Part shown: positions 53,787 through 62,423 of the stretch, in pieces
How positions within the stretch are numbered: position 1 is the stretch's first letter
Layout of the letters: every line of letters starts with the position of its first letter
Position numbers and translations under genes: made by a program
From: Paradesertivirga sp966210515
GTDB taxonomy: Bacteria; Bacteroidota; Bacteroidia; Sphingobacteriales; Sphingobacteriaceae
Length of the DNA: 64,000 nt
Assembly: GCA_966210515.1 (NCBI GenBank)
Contig: CBIHLM010000018.1
Coordinates: forward strand, 1-64,000
Direction: 5' to 3'
The notes under the pieces: generated by a model
Told to the model about the DNA's origin: nothing
The model's input: only the letters and a program-made list of their open reading frames with translations
The model's database searches: none

Positions 53787-54464
53787 TTAAGTCATTATCT
53801 GACCGTCCCGCATTTCAATAACACGGTCAGAACGTTTCGCGAAATCAAGGTCGTGGGTTACAATAAGTAAGGTTTGCTTTTTTTCAGCGCATAAATCCTG
53901 GAAGATGCCGAACACTATATCGCTGTTTTTTTTATCAAGATTCCCGGTCGGCTCGTCGCCCATAATAATTAAAGGTTCGTTAATCAATGCACGGGCAATT
54001 GACACACGTTGTTTTTGACCTCCGCTTAATTGATTAGGCCGTTTTAATGCCTGATCGGAAACTCCCAGCATTTTCAATTGCTCATAGGCCCTTGCTTCCA
54101 ATTCCTGCTTTGAAAGCTTTCCAAGTTTTATTCCGGGAAGCATAACATTACGCAGGACGTTGAATTCTTCTATCAGATAATGAAACTGAAATACAAAGCC
54201 AATTTTTGCATTTCTTATAGCCGCCAGTTCGTCGCTGTTTTTTTCATGTAAGTATTCACGATCAAGAATAATTTCTCCCTCGTAATCCGTATCCATAGTT
54301 GACAAAATATATAGAAGGGTTGATTTTCCGCAGCCGGATTTTCCTACAACGGACACAAACGTACCTTTCTCGATGCTGAAGCTCAGGTTGGTTAATACCC
54401 GGAATTTCACAGGATCATAAAAATATTTATTAACGGATACAGCCTCTAAAACATTTTCAGCCAT
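53787..54464 (-). CDS. ABC transporter ATP-binding protein, MacB/LolD type
   Basis: The 225-residue ATPase shows Walker A GKSGCGKSTLL, signature LSGGQKQRVSIARAL and Walker B LIIMGDEPTGNLD. It is the last gene of a three-gene operon after the adaptor (55727-56812) and the FtsX-type permease, with 1-bp gaps between genes. The set resembles MacAB-type efflux or transenvelope pumps. No outer-membrane channel gene is adjacent. Confidence 0.88.
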   Translation of the reverse strand: MAENVLEAVSVNKYFYDPVKFRVLTNLSFSIEKGTFVSVVGKSGCGKSTLLYILSTMDTDYEGEIILDREYLHEKNSDELAAIRNAKIGFVFQFHYLIEEFNVLRNVMLPGIKLGKLSKQELEARAYEQLKMLGVSDQALKRPNQLSGGQKQRVSIARALINEPLIIMGDEPTGNLDKKNSDIVFGIFQDLCAEKKQTLLIVTHDLDFAKRSDRVIEMRDGQIMT

Positions 54465-54465
54465 A

Positions 54466-55725
54466 CTATTTTCCTCTTATAATTGTAACCGGATCAACTT
54501 TACTGGCCTTGCGAGCAGGAAAAAGCCCGGCCATATAAGTTGTAAAAAGCGCGAATGACATTCCGATAACGTAGAATGTCGGGCTAAAATAAACCGGATA
54601 GGTTTCAATGGTTGGCAATGATGCCGTTTCGAAAGGTATATGACTAATAATAACCGACAGGACATAGCCAACTATGAGTCCTAAGATTCCGCCGGAAATC
54701 CCTATTATCAGAGACAAATAAATAAAAATCCTTTTTACATCAGTGCCCGAAAACCCCGTAGCCTTCAAGATCGCAATGGCATCCATCTTCTCGTAAATTA
54801 GCATATTCAGGATATTATAGATTCCGAAGCCGGCGACGATAAGCAACGTTACGCCTACGGCATACGAAATAATGGACCGTATTCTGCTGCCTGTATCGAA
54901 CTGAGAATTTGCCGCCTGAATATCAAGAGCATCAAGCTCAAAAGTCCGGGCAAATTCTTTCGCCGTTTCTGGTGCCGCTGCTAGATCGTGTAGTTTTATC
55001 TGAATTTCCGTGATATAACTATCGGGCTTCCCGAGTAGTTTCTGAGCTGTTTGAAGAGAAGTGTAAGTTATGATATCATCAATTTCTGAAATTCCGAACT
55101 GAATGATTCCTTCGATTTTGAGCATTGATACCTGCCCGGCAGAAGAAGTCACCTGCATTCTGTCGCCCAACTCGAGCATCATTTTATCAGCAATACCTTT
55201 CCCGATAAATATGCTGTTACTGACGGTCATCAAACTTCTAAGATCACCTTTTATTACATAATTACTTAATGAGAAAAGTTTTTCTTCATTCGCGACATCG
55301 ACTCCATTTATAATGCCGCCAATCTCGATGCTGCCCGAGTTAAAAAATACCTGTTCAATAAGCTTTGGAGCTACTCCGTACACCCGAGGATCTTCGTGCA
55401 ATTTTTTAATAATGGCCTTACTATTATAAATTTCCTTTCCACGATCTTTTGGTTTAATGGAGTGGATAAAATTATAATGATCCGAATACGCGGCGGAAAG
55501 ATCTACAGGCTGACTGGCAGATCGTTTGACCTCATTATAGAGTCTAATATGTGGCGTTCTGTTTAAAATTAAGTTATCGAGTAGCTGATTAAGTCCATTC
55601 ATAAAACTTACCAGGGTAATGAACATCCCGATCCCGAAGGTTACCCCGGCAGCCGCTATTATAGATTGTCTGAGCCTTGCTCTCAGAAGGCTTATGGCAA
55701 TATCGGGAATGAGAGGAATATTCAT
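54466..55725 (-). CDS. ABC transporter permease, FtsX/MacB type
   Basis: The 419-residue protein has one N-terminal membrane helix (near 18-38), a large periplasmic MacB_PCD-like domain (about 45-270) and three C-terminal helices (about 290-405), ending in the typical LFPARKASKVDPVTIIRGK. It should work with the adjacent ATPase and adaptor to move a substrate such as a lipid, peptide or lipoprotein across the envelope by mechanical force. Confidence 0.88.
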   Translation of the reverse strand: MNIPLIPDIAISLLRARLRQSIIAAAGVTFGIGMFITLVSFMNGLNQLLDNLILNRTPHIRLYNEVKRSASQPVDLSAAYSDHYNFIHSIKPKDRGKEIYNSKAIIKKLHEDPRVYGVAPKLIEQVFFNSGSIEIGGIINGVDVANEEKLFSLSNYVIKGDLRSLMTVSNSIFIGKGIADKMMLELGDRMQVTSSAGQVSMLKIEGIIQFGISEIDDIITYTSLQTAQKLLGKPDSYITEIQIKLHDLAAAPETAKEFARTFELDALDIQAANSQFDTGSRIRSIISYAVGVTLLIVAGFGIYNILNMLIYEKMDAIAILKATGFSGTDVKRIFIYLSLIIGISGGILGLIVGYVLSVIISHIPFETASLPTIETYPVYFSPTFYVIGMSFALFTTYMAGLFPARKASKVDPVTIIRGK

Positions 55726-55726
55726 T

Positions 55727-56812
55727 TTACTGCGGTTTGTAAATAAACTGAGTGGTGTCTAGTCCTTTTGTAATCTCCACCATCCTGTAATCGCTTAAAC
55801 CAACTTCTACAGCCTTTCTTTCATCTTTTGAAATCAAGACATATTTATTGTCTATCAGGTAACCGCTTGGAATAAGCACTGCTTTATTTTTGCTTTGAAT
55901 AATTATACTTGCTTCTGCTGTGAGATTGGGATACAAGACTGGCGGCGGATTAAGAAAATGAGCATCAACTCTAAACGTTCTTTGTCTTTCGTCGATGATA
56001 GGATGAATTTTATCTACCCGGCCTTGAAAAACCTGACCTTTATAGCTATCCATGGCAATTTCTACCGGCTGTCCCGGTTTTACTCTGGCAATGTCATACT
56101 CGTCTACAGCCATTTCTAAGATGAAGCTATTGGCATTTCCGATAATAGCCAGGGGAACCTGAGGGGTAATGAGTTCGCCTTTTTCTTTAAGCACATTAAA
56201 TACTTTACCCTTAAACGCACTTTTTATAACAAAATCAGCTTGTTGATTTACATTGATGCGATACTGGATGTTCGCTTGTTTTAGCTCGCTTCTGAGATCT
56301 TCTTTTAACTGCTGAAGTTTATTTCGTGCAGCCAAATAGGAATTTCTCGAGTTTAGAAAGTTAAGGCGACGCTGTTCAAGATCTAGCTGGGTACCGACCT
56401 CATTTTTCCACAGATTACGTTGACGAGCGTATAAAGATGAGTCGAGTTGATATTTATCGCGTGCAAGCTTAACATTCAGTTCCATTTCCTCGATCTTGTT
56501 CGACCGGATACTGTTCTCTTCCCGGAGTTTTGCATAAGCGAGTCTGGCACTTTCTGCACTTAAAACTGCGTTACGATTATCAAGCACAAACAGGGGATCG
56601 CCTGCCTTTACTTCATCTCCCGCTTCTACAAAAGCCTGTTCCAAAATTCCGCTCACGGTCGAGTAAACCTCGTACTGATCTGCTGATTTAACTTTAGCTG
56701 ATGCGTAAACAGATTCTGTTATAGCTTTAAGAACAGGTTTCGTTCGTTCTCTTCCCCCACTACAGGAAATAAAAAGCACTAAAAAAAGAGCTAAACCGTG
56801 GAACCGTTGCAT
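55727..56812 (-). CDS. Periplasmic adaptor (HlyD/MacA-like), lipoprotein
   Basis: The 361-residue protein has a lipobox (LFISC near residue 15), a lipoyl-like segment (about 50-80 and 190-215), a coiled-coil hairpin (about 90-180, rich in Leu, Glu, Lys) and beta-barrel domains. This is the membrane-fusion layout of MacA/HlyD. I use ATG 56812 rather than the in-frame start at 56821. It leads the efflux operon. Only a one-mismatch operator without the expected -7 spacing lies upstream, so I do not place it in the regulon. Confidence 0.85.
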   Translation of the reverse strand: MQRFHGLALFLVLFISCSGGRERTKPVLKAITESVYASAKVKSADQYEVYSTVSGILEQAFVEAGDEVKAGDPLFVLDNRNAVLSAESARLAYAKLREENSIRSNKIEEMELNVKLARDKYQLDSSLYARQRNLWKNEVGTQLDLEQRRLNFLNSRNSYLAARNKLQQLKEDLRSELKQANIQYRINVNQQADFVIKSAFKGKVFNVLKEKGELITPQVPLAIIGNANSFILEMAVDEYDIARVKPGQPVEIAMDSYKGQVFQGRVDKIHPIIDERQRTFRVDAHFLNPPPVLYPNLTAEASIIIQSKNKAVLIPSGYLIDNKYVLISKDERKAVEVGLSDYRMVEITKGLDTTQFIYKPQ

Positions 56813-56900
56813 TAAAACCAATTTATCCTTGTAAAAACCTTAAAATACTAATTTAATTTTAAGAGAAAACAAGCTTGTGTTGGCCAAAATGATTTTAAGC

Positions 56901-56932
56901 AAAAAGGATAAGCTAAGTTGCTTATCCTTTTT
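56901..56932. terminator. Terminator after hsp20
   Basis: A perfect 12-bp stem (AAAAAGGATAAG) with an 8-nt loop and flanking A/T runs lies between the hsp20 stop and the efflux operon. Confidence 0.8.
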
Positions 56933-56938
56933 AAAAAA

Positions 56939-57367
56939 CTATTCAATAGCAATACTTTTTTTCTGTGGAAGCTCTTTCTCAGCCTTTTCCAGCTTTAATT
57001 TTAAAATACCATTCTCGTATCTTGCCTGTACATTCTCTTCTTTTACATTTTTTGGAAGACTGAATGAACGGTTAAAAGACGAATAAGAAAATTCTCTGCG
57101 AGTATAATTATCTTTCTCTTCCGTGCTTTCGTCCTTGGTTTCAGCACTTATATTCAATACGTCGTTCTGAATATCAACTTTAAAGTCTTGTTTCTGGAAA
57201 CCAGGCGCAGCTACCTCAATTTCGAAATTACCTTCGTTTTCTTTAATATTCACTGCGGGCAAAAGATCTCTTCTGAAAGCTCTTTCCAATAAGTTTTCAC
57301 TGTTCCAGAAGTCTTCCATAAGTGTTCTGATCGACGGAATGCCGGATGATTTAATTAATGTGTTCAT
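56939..57367 (-). CDS. Small heat shock protein Hsp20
   Basis: This ATP-independent chaperone of 142 residues has an alpha-crystallin domain (about 35-135) with KENEGNFEIEVAAPGF, the NVKEENVQARYENGILKL segment (GVL-like GIL motif) and a C-terminal tail of Lys. An open frame extends back to 57427. I prefer ATG 57367 because the predicted transcript starts near 57397, after the longer start, and the sequence from MNTLIKSSG is the standard family start. It follows the small gene and response regulator genes but has its own operators. Confidence 0.92.
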   Translation of the reverse strand: MNTLIKSSGIPSIRTLMEDFWNSENLLERAFRRDLLPAVNIKENEGNFEIEVAAPGFQKQDFKVDIQNDVLNISAETKDESTEEKDNYTRREFSYSSFNRSFSLPKNVKEENVQARYENGILKLKLEKAEKELPQKKSIAIE

Positions 57368-57401
57368 AGTAGTGTTTTTTTTAGTTAACATTAGATAAGT
57401 A

Positions 57402-57467
57402 TAAAGATCAATAGCCTGCCGGTGCAAATAATTGACATTGATTATGCCTGTTATTGATTCTCGTCAG
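57402..57467 (-). promoter_or_regulatory. hsp20 promoter with tandem operators
   Basis: The distal operator TTGATTCTCGTCAG (57454-57467) is exact and lies inside the end of the response regulator gene. The proximal one (57432-57445, TTGACATTGATTAT) has one mismatch. Centres are 22 bp apart. The -7 element GATCTTTA (minus strand, 57402-57409) is 33 bp from the proximal centre. Confidence 0.65.
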
Positions 57468-57894
57468 TCATAAAATCTATCGGACCGGAAACGGGTAAAT
57501 GGGCAAGGAAATATTCCTCACTAACTGCTGCAGGTTCTCCTACTTTTATAAGGTTATTGATTTTCGAAAGTATGGCTTCCAGGTCAAAAGGCTTACACAA
57601 TATATCGCTGCAACAGCTAAAGTGCTCCAAAATACCCAGGTAGGCCGACATAAGTATCACCGGTATCTCGGATGTTCTGTAGTCTTTCTTCAGCTTCAAA
57701 CATAATTCGACCCCATTATCGCCGGGTAAAATGTAATCGATTAAAAGCAAATCCGGATTAAAAGCTGCTATCTGGCTAAACATATCTCGTCCATCGGGCA
57801 GAGCGGTTACCAGGAAGTCAAAATAAGTTAAGACTTCCCGTAACATCTCCCTTTGTTCAGCATTATCTTCAATAATCAGAATCCGCTTTAACAT
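57451..57894 (-). CDS. Single-domain response regulator
   Basis: The 147-residue protein is a stand-alone receiver domain (acidic pair after LIIEDN, phospho-acceptor Asp in LLIDYILPGDNG, Ser/Thr and CKPF Lys). It has no output domain, so it may relay phosphate or bind a partner. It starts 4 bp after the preceding small gene and shares that operon. It could feed phosphate to the receiver-CRP regulator, which is speculation. Confidence 0.88.
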   Translation of the reverse strand: MLKRILIIEDNAEQREMLREVLTYFDFLVTALPDGRDMFSQIAAFNPDLLLIDYILPGDNGVELCLKLKKDYRTSEIPVILMSAYLGILEHFSCCSDILCKPFDLEAILSKINNLIKVGEPAAVSEEYFLAHLPVSGPIDFMTDENQ

Positions 57895-57898
57895 TTTT

Positions 57899-58102
57899 TT
57901 AGTTGTTGTAATCGATTTTCCACGACATTCCAGTGCTTCCTTTAACCTTCTGCGCTTTCAGGATGACTTCCGTTTCGCCAATAAGAAAAGCATCTGTAAA
58001 GGTAGAATCATTACTTCTTTTGGGATCCGGCAGTTCTCTTCGGAATACATCGATGGCCTCATTCAGGTCTCTGGTGGCATGTTCTGTTTTCATGTTTGGC
58101 AT
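57899..58102 (-). CDS. Small cytoplasmic protein of unknown function
   Basis: The 67-residue protein is charged (Asp/Glu/Lys-rich) with no membrane segment. Its start is ATG 58102 (an alternative ATG is at 58093). No family recognised. It leads a small operon with the response regulator. An exact operator and a -7 element lie upstream, so it belongs to the regulon. Confidence 0.65.
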   Translation of the reverse strand: MPNMKTEHATRDLNEAIDVFRRELPDPKRSNDSTFTDAFLIGETEVILKAQKVKGSTGMSWKIDYNN

Positions 58103-58124
58103 ATTTAAAATTTAAAGATTATTA

Positions 58125-58168
58125 CAAATTTCCTCAATTCGGTAAAAGTGCGACCTGACTAAAATCAG
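58125..58168 (-). promoter_or_regulatory. Promoter of the small protein/response regulator operon
   Basis: The exact operator CTGACTAAAATCAG is at 58155-58168. The -7 element GAAATTTG (minus strand, 58125-58132) is centred 33 bp away. The partner position 22 bp upstream is strongly degenerate. The rest of 58169-58343 has no recognised gene. Confidence 0.7.
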
Positions 58169-58343
58169 CTCGATACCAGATTCTTATTGCGGGCTTTTCG
58201 CCCCTTCTATGGTAACTCCTACGGCGTTAATTAACCAGAAACAAATCATCTGCAAGCAAGCTTCTTCTGGCGGAATCATTCTGCCCAGCTTTCCCTAAAC
58301 TTGCGAAAAAACGTCCCGGGATTCTCATCATTAAACTATATTT

Positions 58344-58377
58344 AAGAATCTCGATCCCCTAAAAGAGATTCTTTTTT
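58344..58377 (+). terminator. Terminator-like hairpin with a plus-strand T run
   Basis: AAGAATCTC pairs with GAGATTCTT over a 12-nt loop and is followed by T residues on the plus strand. The genes on both sides read on the minus strand, for which it would be a weaker stop of the usp gene. No plus-strand gene is seen before it. Confidence 0.6.
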
Positions 58378-58379
58378 AC

Positions 58380-59219
58380 TTATTTATTATGTGCAATGAA
58401 CAAGGGCATCTGTACCTCTTTCTGTAAAATATCGGCCATGCTGGTTTTAAACCATCGTGACACAGCCCCGCGCGTATAGGCGCCAAGTACTATTAACACA
58501 TTCTGATGCAGCCCTTTAAGAAAGCTCAGAATTTGCTCATCAGCTTTACCATATAAAATGGTATACGTTGCGTCCGGATAATGACATTGTACAAATTCTT
58601 TGATCAACTCATTTTCAGGAAGCTGCAAAGTATCTTCCGGATCAACTACCGACACAACTTCTGTCTCAATATCCTTCATCCACGGAAGCAAATAATTAAA
58701 CATTTTAATAGCGAATACGGAGGCCGGCTTACCATCGTAAAGCAACACCACTTTATCAATCTGTTTATATTCCTTCGGTATAATAAGTACAGGGCATTGT
58801 AAATCCGCAAGAATATCTTTTATAAACTGGGTTGGATGTTCTTCGGGAAAATGTGTGAATGTTTCGTCAGAGCTTATTAAAACCAGGTCGGAATAGATGC
58901 TTTCTCGAAGTAATTCCTGAACGGCAATGCTTTTATCATGATGCACAACATACTTAACGTGAGCTTTTAAACACGCCTGCTCAAAAGAAGCCGCAGATTT
59001 TAAGCGACTCTCTTTATCTGCTTTCATCAGGTGCTTCAATTTATCTTTCGACACCCCCTGGCTTCCCACCATGTCAAAAATTTTGTAGCTGTGATAGGTA
59101 AAATCATCAAGAAAAATACCCGACAACATAGCATCGCTTTTACTCGCAAATTGAATACCGTATTCAAGTGTACTGGTTGAAAACTTCAGACCGTCAAAAG
59201 CTGCGCTGATTTTTTTCAT
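58380..59219 (-). CDS. Universal stress protein, two Usp domains
   Basis: The 279-residue protein is a divergent Usp (start MKKISAAFDGLKFSTSTLEYG; loop VLISSDETFTHFPEEHPTQF without the usual Gly pattern). It lies 13 bp after the next usp gene on the same strand, so the two are one operon. It is the least typical of the six Usp proteins here, and nucleotide binding is doubtful. Confidence 0.88.
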   Translation of the reverse strand: MKKISAAFDGLKFSTSTLEYGIQFASKSDAMLSGIFLDDFTYHSYKIFDMVGSQGVSKDKLKHLMKADKESRLKSAASFEQACLKAHVKYVVHHDKSIAVQELLRESIYSDLVLISSDETFTHFPEEHPTQFIKDILADLQCPVLIIPKEYKQIDKVVLLYDGKPASVFAIKMFNYLLPWMKDIETEVVSVVDPEDTLQLPENELIKEFVQCHYPDATYTILYGKADEQILSFLKGLHQNVLIVLGAYTRGAVSRWFKTSMADILQKEVQMPLFIAHNK

Positions 59220-59232
59220 TTTGTTTTCTGAT

Positions 59233-60132
59233 TTAGGATAGATTAGTATTCGAAACCGCTTTAGCCACGAAAGCCGGAGGAAACACCATCAATGGAATTG
59301 TGTGATAACCCATCATTTGCTTAGTAGTACTTTTATGAAACAACTGCTCATAAAAAGGGTGCTTTTTATGAACCAGCGCAATTAAATCTAACCCTGCGAT
59401 TTGTTCGAATTTCACCAATGCTGAGGTAATGTCATCGCCTAACATTTCATGAAATGAGACTTTTCCATACTCTACTGCACCACCTTTTTCATAAAAACTC
59501 TCAAGTATTTCGTTGGCTTTCTCATCGGCTGTTTCATTCTTATCGATATGGATTACAATAAGCTCGGCATCGAATGGCACTGCCAGTTCAACCATAAATT
59601 TCAATGCATCTAACTCGGGTTGGCCGAATGAGGCCAGAGCCAATGCCATTCTGTTAATATTCTCGAACCCGACTTTGCGGGGCACCATAAGCACCGGGCG
59701 GGAAGCATTCCTAAGTACTGCATTGGCATCACTGCCGAGAACCAAATTGGTTAAGAAACCCTCTTCGCGTTTATCGCCCATAACGATGAGCCAGATATCC
59801 TCTTTATCTAAAAGCTCCATAACGTTATCGGCAAGATCGCCCATTCCGTTTTGGTACCTCAAGGATGGTTGCCTGTCTGAACTTGTTTTAAACCTCTGTG
59901 TAAGGCGATCCGATAATTCAATCAGCTTCGCCATACTTTCTTGTTCGAAAGCAGAGTAACTTTTAAACTGTACAGGAAAAACGCCGGCGTATACGTCTTC
60001 TGTCTGGGGAACATAATAATAGGCGTTGAATAGTAGAATTTCTGCCTGTATTTTCGATGCCATCTGCCAGGCATATTCAGCCGCATGTTCAGACCTTTCA
60101 GAGAAATCGGTTAATACAAGAATTGTTCTCAT
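59233..60132 (-). CDS. Universal stress protein, two Usp domains
   Basis: The 299-residue protein has two Usp domains (start MRTILVLTDFSERSEHAAEYA; loop VMGDKREEGFLTNLVLGSDA). It is a close relative of the gene at 52906. It leads a two-gene usp operon. The predicted transcript starts about 15 nt upstream of ATG 60132. Confidence 0.92.
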   Translation of the reverse strand: MRTILVLTDFSERSEHAAEYAWQMASKIQAEILLFNAYYYVPQTEDVYAGVFPVQFKSYSAFEQESMAKLIELSDRLTQRFKTSSDRQPSLRYQNGMGDLADNVMELLDKEDIWLIVMGDKREEGFLTNLVLGSDANAVLRNASRPVLMVPRKVGFENINRMALALASFGQPELDALKFMVELAVPFDAELIVIHIDKNETADEKANEILESFYEKGGAVEYGKVSFHEMLGDDITSALVKFEQIAGLDLIALVHKKHPFYEQLFHKSTTKQMMGYHTIPLMVFPPAFVAKAVSNTNLS

Positions 60133-60152
60133 GGCCCCTCAGTAATTTTTAC

Positions 60153-60218
60153 TAAAGATCTCTCAACAAGTGTTACACTTTCCTGATAGAAATCAGTTAG
60201 TGAGCTGATAGTTGTTAA
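60153..60218 (-). promoter_or_regulatory. Promoter of the leftward usp operon
   Basis: The exact palindromic operator CTGATAGAAATCAG is at 60183-60196. A distal one-mismatch partner (CTGATAGTTGTTAA, 60205-60218) is 22 bp away. The -7 element GATCTTTA (minus strand, 60153-60160) is 33 bp away, identical to that of hsp20. Confidence 0.7.
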
Positions 60219-60255
60219 CCGCCCGAGGCTGTAAATCTGAGTTTTAGCCCTCATG

Positions 60256-60320
60256 TAATCAAAATCAAAAGCATGCCTGACAACTATCATTAGCACTTTG
60301 AGCTATACGTCGGAACTTCG
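60256..60320 (+). promoter_or_regulatory. Promoter of the rightward usp gene
   Basis: The exact operator CTGACAACTATCAT is at 60277-60290. A distal one-mismatch partner (TAATCAAAATCA, 60256-60267) is centred 22 bp upstream. The -7 element GAACTTCG (60313-60320) is 33 bp downstream and weak. Confidence 0.6.
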
Positions 60321-60324
60321 TATT

Positions 60325-60448
60325 TAGGAGAAAACAAACGCTGCAAAAGAGCTGCCATAAAATTCACCCCGATGACCGTTGCATAGCTGCTAAAGCAGCC
60401 TGTACCGACAAAAGGTTAGTCCATTTTGATGATAATTATCTTACGAAA
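60325..60448 (+). other. Long leader of the usp gene with a hairpin
   Basis: About 120 nt separate the predicted transcript start and ATG 60449. The leader contains GCTGC-TAAA-GCAGC (60386-60399), a small perfect hairpin, and a second GCTGC copy upstream. No open frame of note is present. Confidence 0.4.
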
Positions 60449-61318
60449 ATGAAAAGAGTACTGGTACCTATTGACTTCTCCGGAAGTCCGACCGCACTAA
60501 TAAATTACGCAATCGGCTTTCAACAACAATTCAAATGCAAACTCTTATTTTTTCATTCTATTTGCGAACTAATCCCCTCGAGCACGATTAAAACAACGTA
60601 TGATGATGCGCTTATGACAGCCATACATTCAAAAGAACAGCGGTTAACAAAGCTGCTTGTAAAAAACAGTTTGAAATTTGGTGTCTCTCCTTCTTCGTTA
60701 CATTCTGATTACGAAATAAAACTGGGAGGAAACGTAATTGATGACATATTGCAAATCGTGGAAGATGAAAAGATTGATTTTATAATCATGTCCACACATG
60801 GATCGTCCGGCTTAAAAAAGTTCTTTCTGGGCAGTACTACCTCGGTAGTTATTTCCAGGGCTCAGATTCCCGTTCTTATCATACCTCTGAATTATAATTA
60901 CCAACCTATAAACCGGGTAATTTATGCCTGTGATTTAAAAGATTTAAAAAACGAGGTGAATCAACTGTTGCCGCTGGCCCAGAAGTTAAATGCAGGGATA
61001 GAGTTGGTAAATTTCAATTATGGAATTTCTACCGCAAATATTGATGATTTAAACACGCTCAGAGCCAATAAACTGACACTTAATGAGGTAACAAGGAATA
61101 TTGAACTTACATTAATTGATGAAATGCGGGCCTACATGAAAAGAAAACGCAATAGCATACTGTGTATGTTTACTACACCCAAAAAGAAACCTGAAAATCT
61201 TTTCAGAGAAAGTAAAACCTGCGGATTGGTGGTAAAATTGAGATTCCCATTATTATCGCTTCCAAAATATCAGCAAAGCTCTGCCATCGCAAATAAAAGA
61301 TCTCTTTCGCACAAATAA
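60449..61318 (+). CDS. Universal stress protein with an ATP-type loop in domain 1
   Basis: The 289-residue protein starts MKRVLVPIDFSGSPTALINYA. Its first domain has the loop MSTHGSSGLKKFFLGSTTSVV, close to the G-x2-G-x9-G-S/T pattern of ATP-binding Usps (first Gly is Ser). The second domain is shorter and more divergent. It is the member most likely to bind a nucleotide. A transporter gene follows 60 bp downstream. Confidence 0.9.
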   Translation: MKRVLVPIDFSGSPTALINYAIGFQQQFKCKLLFFHSICELIPSSTIKTTYDDALMTAIHSKEQRLTKLLVKNSLKFGVSPSSLHSDYEIKLGGNVIDDILQIVEDEKIDFIIMSTHGSSGLKKFFLGSTTSVVISRAQIPVLIIPLNYNYQPINRVIYACDLKDLKNEVNQLLPLAQKLNAGIELVNFNYGISTANIDDLNTLRANKLTLNEVTRNIELTLIDEMRAYMKRKRNSILCMFTTPKKKPENLFRESKTCGLVVKLRFPLLSLPKYQQSSAIANKRSLSHK

Positions 61319-61378
61319 GAATCCTAAGCAAATTAACCAAGTACTAAACAAAGAAGAAACAATGCATTCTGAAAGAGC

Positions 61379-62383
61379 ATGAGTTTACCGATCATACTAC
61401 TCGCATTTATATTATGCGCCACATTAATTGTAATCGGCGGATCGAAATTGTCGAAATACGGTGATATCATAGCAGAACTAACGGGAATGGGCAAAGCATG
61501 GTTCGGGCTCATCTTGATGGCGGCCGTTACTTCATTACCCGAATTATTTACCGGATTCAGCTCTATTGTGTTGATTCACAGTCCGGATATCGCGGTCGGG
61601 GATATCATGGGCAGTTGTGCTTTTAACCTTTTTATACTTGCCTGTCTCGATTTTTACGTCCCCCAGAAGTCATTATTTTCCTTAGTAACAAAAGGGCATT
61701 TGCTTGCAGCATTCTTTGGAATTCTACTCCTCACATTATCCGTTATTTCAATTTTATTCGAAAACCGTTTTCCCGTTATCGGCTGGGTCAGTAGTTCATC
61801 TATTATTTTACTGGTTCTGTACATCATAGCGATGCGTATCATTTTTTACCATGAAAAAAAACAAGTCACCTATTCGGACGCAAATATTGCACCTACTATT
61901 CATCCTGAACACCCCGACATTCCTTTAAAATTGGCCATTCAGCGTTATATCGCCTTTGCAATTCTGGTAATAATCGGGGGTGTATCCCTGCCTTATTTTG
62001 CTGACCAGCTGGCAAATGCTGCCGGTCTTAGTAAATCATTCGTAGGCACTTTGCTGGTCGCCGTTTCAACCTCATTGCCGGAGATAGCGGTTTCTACAGC
62101 TGCCATAAAAATTGGAAGCCCGGATATAGCAGTGGGCAATTTATTGGGCAGTAATATTTTCAACATGCTTATTCTTTCGATCGACGACTTATTGTTTATT
62201 GAAGGATCCTTACTTCAAGCAATCAACCCTGTACATGCATTAACAGGTTTGGTGGCCGTGCTAATGACAACTATTGTAGGTATTTCAATCATTTACGAGT
62301 CAGTTACTAAACGGTTTGTTCTTGGGATAGACGACCTTATTCTGATTCTTTTATATGCCTCCCTTATAATTAGCTTATTTTAG
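61379..62383 (+). CDS. Na+/Ca2+ exchanger family (CaCA) antiporter
   Basis: This inner-membrane protein of 334 residues has about ten helices. The two alpha repeats carry the cation-binding signatures AAVTSLPELFTGFSS (near residue 48) and VAVSTSLPEIAVSTAAI (near residue 225), each followed by a GSNIFN- or GSCAFN-type motif. It would exchange Ca2+ for Na+ or H+. Only 60 bp follow the usp gene and no promoter was seen, so it is probably in the same operon. This would make a second Ca2+ exporter under the same control. Confidence 0.9.
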   Translation: MSLPIILLAFILCATLIVIGGSKLSKYGDIIAELTGMGKAWFGLILMAAVTSLPELFTGFSSIVLIHSPDIAVGDIMGSCAFNLFILACLDFYVPQKSLFSLVTKGHLLAAFFGILLLTLSVISILFENRFPVIGWVSSSSIILLVLYIIAMRIIFYHEKKQVTYSDANIAPTIHPEHPDIPLKLAIQRYIAFAILVIIGGVSLPYFADQLANAAGLSKSFVGTLLVAVSTSLPEIAVSTAAIKIGSPDIAVGNLLGSNIFNMLILSIDDLLFIEGSLLQAINPVHALTGLVAVLMTTIVGISIIYESVTKRFVLGIDDLILILLYASLIISLF

Positions 62384-62423
62384 AATTAGATCAGCGACTA
62401 TAAAATCCAGATCAGTACTGTAA

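Noticed and set aside
56890..56901. One-mismatch operator (TGATTTTAAGCA) upstream of the efflux operon
   Set aside because: No -7 element lies 33 bp from its centre and no partner at 22 bp, so it is probably chance.
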